Numbered from the stretch's first letter, positions 1 to 5,143 are shown. The stretch: DNA of 8,113 nucleotides from CAZEJK01 sp964512045 (GCA_964512045.1 CAZEJK010000232.1:1-8113), one strand, 5' to 3'. Numbers and translations: made by a program. Notes: generated by a model from the sequence alone, not told the origin.

Positions 1-429
1 GGGATCAAGACGCTGGCGCTGCGCGTGCACGCCTCCCAGGCCAACGCGCAGAAGGTCGCCGAGTACCTGGAGCAGCACCCGAAGGTGGAGTGGGTCCGCT
101 ACCCGGGCCTCAAGAGTCATCCGCAGCACGAGCTGGCCAGCCGGCAGATGGACGGCCCCGGCGCGCTCATCTCGTTCGAGGTCAAGGGCGGCGTCGAGGC
201 AGGAGCGTCGCTGCTCAACGCGGTCGAGCTGATGACGCTGGCGGTCTCCCTCGGCGGTATCGAGACCCTGATCCAGCATCCGTCGAGCATGACCCACGCG
301 GCCATGTCACGTGACCATCGCCTCGCTGCGGGCATCACCGACGGCCTGGTGCGCGTGTCGATCGGCTGCGAGGACGTCGACGATCTCATCGCCGACTTCG
401 ACCACGCCTTCGAGCACGTACCGGCGTAG
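1..429 (+). CDS. PLP-dependent Cys/Met-metabolism lyase (methionine gamma-lyase / cystathionine gamma-lyase group), C-terminal part
   Basis: The gene enters the window already open (GIKTLALR at the very first codons) and ends at TAG 427-429, so about 142 C-terminal residues are visible. The sequence follows the C-terminal domain of the Cys/Met-metabolism PLP enzymes. RGIKTL-type entry is followed by VRYPGL, then AVSLGGIETLIQHPSSMTH, then GITDGLVRVSIGCEDVDDLI. In the family the serine of AVSLGG (247-249) and the arginine of LVRVS (352-354) line the active site, the arginine holding the substrate carboxylate. Both are present. The PLP lysine lies upstream of the window and cannot be checked. 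The family includes methionine gamma-lyase, cystathionine gamma-lyase and gamma-synthase, and O-acetylhomoserine sulfhydrylase. The SLGGIETLIQHPSSMTH wording fits the gamma-lyases best, but the exact substrate cannot be fixed from this part. An internal GTG at 25 lies within conserved sequence and is not a start. Confidence 0.9.
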   Translation, partial: GIKTLALRVHASQANAQKVAEYLEQHPKVEWVRYPGLKSHPQHELASRQMDGPGALISFEVKGGVEAGASLLNAVELMTLAVSLGGIETLIQHPSSMTHAAMSRDHRLAAGITDGLVRVSIGCEDVDDLIADFDHAFEHVPA

Positions 430-483
430 GCCGGAGCCTCGAAGCGGACTCATCTGTACAGGAAGTCCAGAGCTCCGGTCCGC
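429..483 (+). terminator. Possible transcription terminator stem-loop after the lyase gene
   Basis: CCGGAGC at 431-437 is perfectly complementary to GCTCCGG at 472-478, with an inner GGACT/AGTCC pair (446-450 with 464-468). A competing pair GCGGAC (444-449) with GTCCGC (478-483) also exists. The element begins right after the stop codon, where a terminator is expected. No T-run follows, so it may be a stabilising 3' hairpin instead of an intrinsic terminator. Confidence 0.3.
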
Positions 484-563
484 GCCCGTCCGCAGCGGCC
501 CATCACAGGCGCAGCCGATCGCTCCTGGCTCGCATTCGTGCCGATGTCCGGGCGAGCCTTCGT

Positions 564-587
564 GCATCGGGACCCACTACCCGATGC
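564..587. repeat. Perfect 8-bp inverted repeat in the convergent intergenic region
   Basis: GCATCGGG (564-571) and CCCGATGC (580-587) are exact reverse complements around an 8-base spacer. The repeat lies between the 3' ends of two converging genes, so it could act as a bidirectional terminator or processing hairpin. There is no T-run on either side. It directly abuts TGCTAGACT (585-593), which resembles an extended -10 box pointing rightward. An operator at an antisense promoter is therefore another reading. I see no gene in 430-660. Confidence 0.35.
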
Positions 588-606
588 TAGACTCGAGCCT
601 GGAGCC

Positions 607-624
607 AAAGCCGAGCGGTTCGGC
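607..624 (-). terminator. Weak terminator-like hairpin downstream of the TPR-like gene
   Basis: Read on the minus strand, GCCGA-ACCGC-TCGGC (624-610) forms a 5-bp stem followed by TTT (609-607). It lies 37 bases after the stop codon of the minus-strand TPR-like gene. The stem is short and the T-run is only three, so this is a weak call made mainly on position. Confidence 0.25.
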
Positions 625-660
625 CGGTTGCATACCCCCCTCCCTCCACCGTTCCAGAGC

Positions 661-1092
661 CTACTGCAGCTCGTCGCGGACTGCCTCCACTGCCTCCTGG
701 ACGCGGTTGCGCTGGCGCTTGGCGCGCTCCTCCTCGGTGAGGTTGGCGTCGCGGTCCTTGGCGCCCTCCTCGGCAAGCCATGCGCCGGTCTCGGCCGCAC
801 CCGAGAGCCGCTGCAGCCGGTCCGCCTTCTGCTGCTCCTTGTAGGCGCGCTCGCGCTCGGTCAGCCCCTCGAGCTGCTGCGCGGCCATCGTCGCGGCCTC
901 CGTTTGCCCGTAGTTGCGGATGACTCGCTCATACAGGTCCCTGGCGTGGAAAAACTCGCCGTCCTTCTCGAGGGCCATGGCCTCCTCGTACTGCTCCATG
1001 GCAGCCCGCTCCTGCGACTGCTGGTACTGGTTCCAACCGATCAGCCCGAGAACCACAACCGCCACCAAGACGACCAGCCGTCGGATCTTCAT
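661..1092 (-). CDS. Small membrane-anchored TPR-like protein of unknown function
   Basis: A 143-residue protein. Residues 1-4 (MKIR) are basic and 6-20 are a strongly hydrophobic segment (LVVLVAVVVLGLIGW) with no obvious cleavage site or lipobox, so it is most likely an N-terminal membrane anchor. Residues about 32-78 have a helical, TPR-like pattern (AMEQYEEAMALEKDGEFFHA, then ARDLYERVI). The tail (about 78-143) is rich in Glu, Arg, Lys and Gln and looks helical or coiled. The start is well supported: AAGGAG lies 7 bases upstream of the ATG (1092-1090). The gene follows the LprI-domain gene on the same strand after 33 bases, so the two are probably cotranscribed. It may be a periplasmic-facing scaffold or adaptor, but this is inferred only from architecture. 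I do not recognise a named family. Confidence 0.75.
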   Translation of the reverse strand: MKIRRLVVLVAVVVLGLIGWNQYQQSQERAAMEQYEEAMALEKDGEFFHARDLYERVIRNYGQTEAATMAAQQLEGLTERERAYKEQQKADRLQRLSGAAETGAWLAEEGAKDRDANLTEEERAKRQRNRVQEAVEAVRDELQ

Positions 1093-1125
1093 CGCAGTCT
1101 CCTTCCCTGCCCTGAGTCGGGCGTG

Positions 1126-1836
1126 CTACTCGCCGAGCTCGAGGATTCCCCGGAGCTCGTCGATCCGTTCCCGGGTCCGAGCGGCGAGCTCCGAGGCGTG
1201 GAGGACCGGCGCCAGGGAGCCACCTTCGAACAGCGCCGCCTCGAACTCGGCACAGGCATCGCGGTAGGCGATCCACGCCCGCTGGGCGACTCGCAGACGC
1301 TCTCTGCGGGGCTCGGCGAGCGTGTCCATCACCTCGTGATACACCCGGTTCAGCTCGGCGTCGGCGGCCTGCCACTCGGCCCTCGCGCAGTCGAGCATCT
1401 CCGCGGTTGTGAGCGCGTTCGCACATGGGTCCTTTGCAGACTCGCCCTCACCGAGCAGCGTATCGAACGGGTTGCTGGTGCCAGGAAGCTGCATCGGCAC
1501 TCCCGTCACCTCGAGGTCGAGCATCCGCGCCAGGTTGCGCCATCCGCCATCGGTCTCCACGTAGACGTAGGCGAGGTCGATGCCGTTGCCGTTCACGAGC
1601 ACCTCCCAGTAGTCGCCGCTCCCAGTGGACGCAACCTCCACGGACACCACCTGCTCATCGCGCCAGCTGGTATCGCCGCAGGGCGCGCAGAAGTGCCGGA
1701 TCAACCCGCTTGGCGGGAGAATCGACGCCGCAGCCTCCGCATCTGCCCGCGCCACCCACGCCTGCTGATCCGCGCTCGCAGCTCCGACAGCCAGCAGCAC
1801 CAGTACCCACATCAGTCCGGGAGCTGTCCTGCGCAT
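1126..1836 (-). CDS. Secreted protein with C-terminal LprI (DUF1311-type) domain
   Basis: A 236-residue protein from the ATG at 1836. That start has GGAGG 8 bases upstream (1849-1845). The other in-frame ATG at 1851 overlaps this ribosome site and would add five residues before the basic start of the signal peptide. Residues 1-22 (MRRTAPGLMWVLVLLAVGAASA) form a classical signal peptide with likely cleavage before Asp23, so the protein is exported. A middle domain (about 40-115) has a CAPCGD motif (Cys50, Cys53) and VNGNGIDLAYVYV; I do not have a firm name for it. Residues about 136-225 fit the LprI / lysozyme-inhibitor-related domain: DPCANALTTAEMLDCARAEW, then LNRVYHEVM, then QRAWIAYRDACAEFE, with the paired cysteines typical of the family. 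Some family members inhibit lysozyme, but many are uncharacterised, so an envelope protective role is only a possibility. It is the first gene of a minus-strand pair. Confidence 0.85.
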   Translation of the reverse strand: MRRTAPGLMWVLVLLAVGAASADQQAWVARADAEAAASILPPSGLIRHFCAPCGDTSWRDEQVVSVEVASTGSGDYWEVLVNGNGIDLAYVYVETDGGWRNLARMLDLEVTGVPMQLPGTSNPFDTLLGEGESAKDPCANALTTAEMLDCARAEWQAADAELNRVYHEVMDTLAEPRRERLRVAQRAWIAYRDACAEFEAALFEGGSLAPVLHASELAARTRERIDELRGILELGE

Positions 1837-1858
1837 GCGGCAATCCTCCATCGGTACG

Positions 1859-1864
1859 AGTATA
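1859..1864 (-). promoter_or_regulatory. Candidate -10 element for the LprI/TPR-like unit
   Basis: The minus strand reads TATACT at 1864-1859, 23 bases before the preferred ATG at 1836. Transcription would begin near 1852 and give a leader of about 16 bases carrying GGAGG. No convincing -35 hexamer is seen 16-18 bases upstream. The same TATACTCG string occurs at the divergent promoter on the other strand (2034-2041), which raises confidence in both. Confidence 0.5.
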
Positions 1865-1972
1865 GGTCTCGGTCTTCAACACGGCTACTCTGCCGTCGGC
1901 GGATTTGCGTGCGTGCCTGTCAGGTGCCCAGAGGCGGAGGACCGTGCGGGATGGTGCGCGCCGACGTTGGGA

Positions 1973-2023
1973 CTGCGGACGACTCGTTCAGTCCGCAGAC
2001 CGGTTGCGTGACGCTGCGGACGA
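1973..2023. promoter_or_regulatory. Three-copy CTGCGGAC element (putative operator) in the divergent promoter region
   Basis: CTGCGGACGA occurs at 1973-1982 and again, identically, at 2014-2023. The start-to-start distance is 41 bases, close to four helical turns. Between them lies the exact reverse complement of the core, GTCCGCAG (1991-1998). Copies 1 and 2 form a perfect 8-bp inverted repeat with a 10-base spacer. Copy 3 overlaps the place where the -35 hexamer of the rightward TATACT promoter would sit. That layout suits a dimeric DNA-binding regulator with a second site over the promoter. If a longer transcript crosses it, copy 2 could pair with either flank as an RNA switch. No regulator gene is in the window. 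Confidence 0.5.
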
Positions 2024-2033
2024 GGTGATCCGA

Positions 2034-2039
2034 TATACT
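2034..2039 (+). promoter_or_regulatory. Candidate -10 element of the trpB-like/trpA-like/rsmA operon
   Basis: TATACT lies 84 bases before the trpB-like ATG, in an AT-richer pocket of otherwise GC-rich DNA. The expected start of transcription near 2046 gives a leader of about 78 bases. No good TTGACA-like -35 is visible at normal spacing. The region instead carries a copy of the CTGCGGACGA repeat, so activation or repression by a bound factor is plausible. The leader contains a weak hairpin, ACACC (2048-2052) with GGTGT (2061-2065). It shows no run of tryptophan codons, so there is no sign of trp-style attenuation. Confidence 0.5.
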
Positions 2040-2123
2040 CGATGTACACACCACCGTTCGGGTGTTGCGCGGCCTGTCGCCGGCTGGGGAGATGTCGGTG
2101 TCACGGTTTGGAAAGGGGAGCGG

Positions 2124-3320
2124 ATGAAGACGGTACCCGACAGTCGCGGGTACTTCGGGGAGTACGGGGGTCGGTTCGTGCCGGCCGCGCTGGTCGAGCC
2201 GTTGGCCGAGCTCGAGTCTCTGTACCTGAAGCTGCGCGCGGACAAGGCGTTTCAGACGAGGCTCGAGGGCCTCCAGGAGGAGTACGTCGGCCGACCGACG
2301 CCGATGTACCAGGCCAGGCGGCTGTCCGCGCGGCTCGGCGGCGGGCGTGTCTTCCTGAAGCGTGAGGATCTGTGCCACACCGGATGGCACGGTATCAACA
2401 ATGCCCTGGCGATGGTGTTGCTCGCCGGGGAGCTCGGCCGGACGGGGGTGGTGGCCGAGACTGGCGGCGGCCAGCACGGGGTTGCAGTGGCGACGGCGGC
2501 GACCCTTTTCGATCTCGAGTGCACCGTGTTCATGGGCGCCGAGGACGTTGTGCAGCACGCAGCCAGTGTCCGCCGGATGCGGCTGCTGGGCGCGCGCGTG
2601 ACCGAGGTCGACTACGGGAAGCGGTCGCTGCGCGAGGCACAGCACGAGGCGCTGCGGCATTGGCGGGAGCACCGCTCGAGCACGCTGTACGTTCCAGGGT
2701 CGGTGGTGGGACCGCACCCGTTTCCGTTGATGGTCCGTGACTTCCAGTCGGCCCTGGGGCGAGAGTGCTTTCAACAGTTTCGCAAGTCCTCCGGAGGCGT
2801 GCCGGATGTTGTCGTGGCAGCTGTCGGTGGGGGCGGTAGTGCGGCCGGCCTGTTCTCGGCGTTCATACCCCACGCCAGCGTTCGCCTGGTGGGTGTCGAG
2901 GCTGGTGGCTCGGGCGAGGAGGCCGGGGCGCACGCCTCGCGGTTCGCCGGCGGTGGAAGCGTCGGAATCTATCAGGGTGCGCGCACGTGGCTCGTGCAGG
3001 ACCCGCATGGTCAGGCGATCAGCACACGCTCGGTATCGCGCGGCCTCAGCTTCCCGGCCGTCGGCCCGGAGCTGGCATACTGGCGCGACACCGGACGCGT
3101 GACGTACACCCAGATCTCTGACCGCGACGCCATGACCGCGTGCCGGACCTTGACCGAGTGTGAGGGAATCATCCCCTCTCTGGAGTGTGCCCACGCCGTG
3201 GCGTACGCAATCAAGGTGGCGCCCGCCATGCCGTTGAAGGCGTCGGTGCTGGTGGCGCTGACCGGTCGCGGGGAGAGTGTGGTGGATCAACTCCTCGAAG
3301 GTGAGGAGGCGGAGCCATGA
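2124..3320 (+). CDS. trpB: Tryptophan synthase beta-like protein lacking the PLP-binding lysine (probable pseudoenzyme)
   Basis: A 398-residue protein of normal TrpB length. The ATG at 2124 has AAGGGGAG just upstream and begins at the family's usual N-terminus. TrpB marks run end to end: GYFGEYGGRFVP (9-20), GRPTPMYQARRLS, FLKREDLCHTG, AETGGGQHGVA with Glu112 (Salmonella Glu109), MGAEDVV, GSVVGPHPFPLMVRDFQS, GVEAGG, and EGIIPSLECAHA. Key positions are changed. The lysine that forms the PLP Schiff base (Lys87 in Salmonella, HTGAHKINN) is Gly90 here (HTGWHGINN, codon GGT 2391-2393). The PLP-phosphate motif GGGSNA reads GGGGSA (237-240 region). The Asp of GLDYP is Ser309. The C-terminal SGRGDKD reads TGRGES (380-385). 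Normal beta replacement or beta elimination chemistry through an internal aldimine should be impossible. The reading frame is undamaged and the next gene starts in its stop codon, so this is not an ordinary decaying pseudogene. A structural, allosteric or ligand-sensing role is inferred. Confidence 0.93.
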   Translation: MKTVPDSRGYFGEYGGRFVPAALVEPLAELESLYLKLRADKAFQTRLEGLQEEYVGRPTPMYQARRLSARLGGGRVFLKREDLCHTGWHGINNALAMVLLAGELGRTGVVAETGGGQHGVAVATAATLFDLECTVFMGAEDVVQHAASVRRMRLLGARVTEVDYGKRSLREAQHEALRHWREHRSSTLYVPGSVVGPHPFPLMVRDFQSALGRECFQQFRKSSGGVPDVVVAAVGGGGSAAGLFSAFIPHASVRLVGVEAGGSGEEAGAHASRFAGGGSVGIYQGARTWLVQDPHGQAISTRSVSRGLSFPAVGPELAYWRDTGRVTYTQISDRDAMTACRTLTECEGIIPSLECAHAVAYAIKVAPAMPLKASVLVALTGRGESVVDQLLEGEEAEP

Positions 3321-4072
3321 CGCGGCTGAAGGAGCTGTTCGAGCTCGAGGATCGGATGGCGTTCCTGATCGCGATCACGGCGGGTGACCCGGATCTGAAC
3401 ACGACCTTCGAGCTGCTTGCGGCGGTGCAGCGTGCCGGTGTGGACGGAGTCGTCCTCGAGGTGCCGTACAGTGATCCTCTGGCGGCAGACAAGCTGGGCC
3501 GGCGCTCGCTGCGTCGCGCGCTCGAGGGAGGGACGAACCTGGAGACCGTGCTGGCATCAGCCCCGGAGCTGGTGTCGCGGTCGATCGTCCCGATGGTGCT
3601 CAGCTCGTACGCGGGTCCGGTGGTTGCGTACGGCGTCGACCGGTTTGCCCAAGCGGTGACGGAAGCGTCGCTTGCGGGCACGCTGCTGGTCGATGTCCCG
3701 GTGGAGGAGGCACAGTGGTTCGTGCCGCTGGCATCGGCACCGGTGGCGTGGATTCATACGGTGTCCCCGACCGCCGATCGTGACCGGCTCCGTGCCGTGA
3801 GCAGGACGGGGAGCGGCTTCGTGTGCGTGGTCGCCGACCCGCACTCGCCGGAGCTGCCGTTGCGGGCGCTGCGCAAGTCGGTGCGGCTGCCGGTCGTGGT
3901 GGCGTCGGAGCTCGCCGAACCGGAGTCAGTGTCCCGGATGCGCGGACAGGCGGACGGGGTGGTCGCGCTCGCGCCGGTGGCGGAGGCCGTTGAGCGCATC
4001 GGGACCGGTGGTGCGCTCATCGAGGAGGTGGAGCGCCGCGTCGGCGCGCTGGTCGAGGCCTGCCGACGATGA
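3317..4072 (+). CDS. trpA: Tryptophan synthase alpha-like protein lacking both catalytic acids (probable pseudoenzyme)
   Basis: A 251-residue protein, somewhat shorter than usual TrpA (about 265-270). Its ATG overlaps the trpB-like stop as ATGA, with GAGGAGG upstream inside the preceding gene. TrpA marks are ITAGDPDLNTTFELL (20-34), AGVDGVVLEVPYSDPLA (40-56), VPMVLSSYAGPVVAYGVDRF, VDVPVEEA, SPTADRDRLRAV and GSGFVCVVA. Aligned without gaps at VPYSDPLA, Salmonella Glu49 corresponds to Val46 and Asp60 to Ala57. Acids stand nearby at Glu48 and Asp58 but off register. The GVTG loop 6 is missing (GFVCVVADPHSPEL). The phosphate-site motifs GFGIS and GS are replaced by ASELA and ALAP. Cleavage of indole-3-glycerol phosphate by the known mechanism is therefore not expected. 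The beta-contacting loop PYSDPL is kept (Asp53 equals Salmonella Asp56). I infer a pseudo-alpha subunit that may still pair with the beta-like partner. Confidence 0.9.
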   Translation: MTRLKELFELEDRMAFLIAITAGDPDLNTTFELLAAVQRAGVDGVVLEVPYSDPLAADKLGRRSLRRALEGGTNLETVLASAPELVSRSIVPMVLSSYAGPVVAYGVDRFAQAVTEASLAGTLLVDVPVEEAQWFVPLASAPVAWIHTVSPTADRDRLRAVSRTGSGFVCVVADPHSPELPLRALRKSVRLPVVVASELAEPESVSRMRGQADGVVALAPVAEAVERIGTGGALIEEVERRVGALVEACRR

Positions 4073-4839
4073 CCCGACGGAAGCGACAGCGGTTTGGCCA
4101 GCACTTCCTGGCGGATGCACGGGCTGTGTCCGGTATCCTCGGCCTGGTCGCTGACGAGCCGTCGCGGGTGCTCGAGATCGGTCCTGGGCGAGGCGCCTTG
4201 ACGGGCGGTCTGCTACGAAAGGTAGAGCATGTGACCGCTCTGGAGCTGGATGCGTCGCTTGCGCCACGGCTCGAGGAGCGGTTCGCTGGAACGGACCTGC
4301 ATCTGGTGCTCGACGATGCGCTCAAGGTGGATCTGGATGGTTTGTGCGGCGACACGCGACCATGGCAGGTGGTCGGAAACCTGCCCTACTCGGTGGGGTC
4401 CGCCATCTTGAGGCGGCTGATGCCTCGCCATGACCTGTTCAGTAGATTGGTTGTCATGCTGCAACGGGAGGTCGCTGAGCGGATCGTTGCAGAGCCGAGC
4501 GACCGGCAGCACGGCCTGCTCGCGCTGGAGCGCGCCGCATGGGCCGATGCGCGGATCGTGTTCCACCTGCCACCACAGGTGTTCCGGCCGCGGCCTCGAG
4601 TCCATTCCAGCGTTCTTGTGCTGACGCCGAGGCCGCCGGAGGTCGGTGGTGATCAGCTGCACGAGGCACTGCGACTTGCTGGCCGGGCACTGCTGCATCC
4701 GCGCAAGACAGTGGCCAACGCGCTCAAGCCGCTGGTGGAGGCGGACAGCCTGCTGGCCGCGGGCGTGGACCCGAAGGCCAGGCCTGGCACCCTGTCGCTG
4801 GAGGAGTGGCTCAGGCTGGCGGAGTCTCGCCTGATCTGA
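4069..4839 (+). CDS. rsmA: 16S rRNA (adenine-N6,N6)-dimethyltransferase RsmA/KsgA
   Basis: A 256-residue protein of normal family length. RsmA uses S-adenosylmethionine to dimethylate two adjacent adenines in the 3' terminal hairpin of 16S rRNA late in 30S assembly. Visible motifs are QRFGQHFL (7-14), the SAM-binding motif I VLEIGPGRGALT (34-45), Glu59 at the end of the next strand (ALELD), DDALK (82-86), the catalytic NLPY (104-107, VVGNLPYSVGS), LQREVAERIVA, and the C-terminal FRPRPRVHSSVLVLTP. All core residues look intact, in contrast with the two upstream genes. The ATG overlaps the trpA-like stop as ATGA, so translation should be coupled to the operon. The stop codon (4837-4839) is itself the start of a long complementary stem. 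Confidence 0.97.
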   Translation: MTRRKRQRFGQHFLADARAVSGILGLVADEPSRVLEIGPGRGALTGGLLRKVEHVTALELDASLAPRLEERFAGTDLHLVLDDALKVDLDGLCGDTRPWQVVGNLPYSVGSAILRRLMPRHDLFSRLVVMLQREVAERIVAEPSDRQHGLLALERAAWADARIVFHLPPQVFRPRPRVHSSVLVLTPRPPEVGGDQLHEALRLAGRALLHPRKTVANALKPLVEADSLLAAGVDPKARPGTLSLEEWLRLAESRLI

Positions 4840-4983
4840 GCGGTTCGTGCCGGCGATCTGCAACAATCTCCTGCGCTTCAGGCACTTCGGGAGATGCTCG
4901 ACATACCTCAGGGTACGCCTGCGCTTCTCCGAAGCACTGGAGCATCAGGATCTTGGCACATCTCATCCGGCAGAACCGCTCAG
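4836..4983. other. Candidate structured RNA / long stem element after rsmA
   Basis: TGAGCGGTTC (4837-4846) plus TGCCGG (4848-4853) is fully complementary to CCGGCAGAACCGCTCA (4967-4982). That makes 16 base pairs with one bulged G (4847), and a C-G pair at 4836/4983 extends it. The enclosed 113 bases hold further pairings: GATGCTC (4893-4899) with GAGCATC (4940-4946), TCTCC (4867-4871) with GGAGA (4890-4894), and an alternative CTTCGG (4885-4890) with CCGAAG (4929-4934). CCTGCGCTTC occurs twice (4870-4879, 4918-4927). A closing stem, an inner stem and a side hairpin suggest an RNA, and the competing pairs suggest switching. The strand is undecided and no T-run follows on either strand. No known RNA family was recognised. 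Read on the minus strand the shape faintly resembles a 6S-like rod, but no diagnostic sequence supports that. Confidence 0.4.
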
Positions 4984-5015
4984 CTGAGGTCTCGGTGAGG
5001 CGGGGCGTGCGCTGT

Positions 5016-5076
5016 CCGGGTCCGGCTGCCGGGAACCGGGGCAGGTGCCATGGACCGGGACCGGAGCCGGACCCGG
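5016..5076. repeat. 12-bp perfect inverted repeat upstream of ftsK
   Basis: CCGGGTCCGGCT (5016-5027) and AGCCGGACCCGG (5065-5076) are exact reverse complements separated by 37 bases. A nested CTGCC (5026-5030) with GGCAG (5040-5044) lies inside. The structure spans the most upstream in-frame ATG of the ftsK frame (5050), which argues against translation from there. It could stop read-through from the rsmA operon or form a leader structure. No T-run follows. The rest of 4984-5250 holds this repeat and the promoter candidate and no gene I can support. Confidence 0.4.
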
Positions 5077-5134
5077 CACAGGCCGCCGGAGCCCGGCCCG
5101 CGGCTGCTTCGTGCGGCCCACGGTAGTGCTGGGG

Positions 5135-5143
5135 TGGTACTAT
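5135..5143 (+). promoter_or_regulatory. Candidate extended -10 promoter for ftsK
   Basis: TGGTACTAT (5135-5143) matches an extended -10 (TGnTATAAT-like) and sits in a small AT-richer dip in very GC-rich DNA. A transcript would begin near 5150, upstream of the ftsK start candidates at 5200, 5251 and 5269. No clear -35 hexamer is seen at 16-18 bases, which is tolerable for an extended -10. Confidence 0.4.

Noticed and set aside
430..660. tRNA or other known RNA gene in the convergent gap
   Set aside because: No cloverleaf arms, no GGTTCGA-type T-loop in context and no known RNA signature. Only isolated hairpins are visible.
538..2028. A 496-codon open frame on the plus strand across the LprI and TPR-like genes
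   Set aside because: It runs antisense to two genes with a signal peptide, domain motifs and good ribosome sites. Its translation is Leu/Arg/His-rich without any family signal, as expected for the opposite strand of GC-rich coding DNA.
1905..2123. A longer N-terminal extension of the trpB-like frame from the upstream GTG
   Set aside because: The extension crosses the operator repeats and the -10 box, and TrpB homology begins exactly at the ATG 2124, which has AAGGGGAG upstream.
2042..2365. A cysteine-rich small frame starting MYTPPFGCCAACRR just after the -10 box, considered as a leader peptide
   Set aside because: Its ATG lies only a few bases after the -10, before the expected transcript start. 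It has no ribosome site, no tryptophan run and no terminator pair, and the frame runs on into the trpB-like gene as a shadow.
1920..3290. A 456-codon open frame on the minus strand opposite the trpB-like gene
   Set aside because: It is a His/Arg/Gly-rich mirror of a gene whose plus-strand frame carries continuous TrpB motifs.
2124..4072. The idea that the trp-like genes are simple decaying pseudogenes or assembly errors
   Set aside because: There are no frameshifts or stops over about 650 codons, ATGA couplings are intact, non-catalytic family motifs are well kept, and several independent active-site changes would be needed.
4814..4969. A minus-strand frame of about 50 codons (starting MRCAKILMLQCF) across the rsmA-ftsK gap
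   Set aside because: It has no ribosome site and mixed third-position use, and it ends inside the 3' end of rsmA. The pairing pattern explains the region better.
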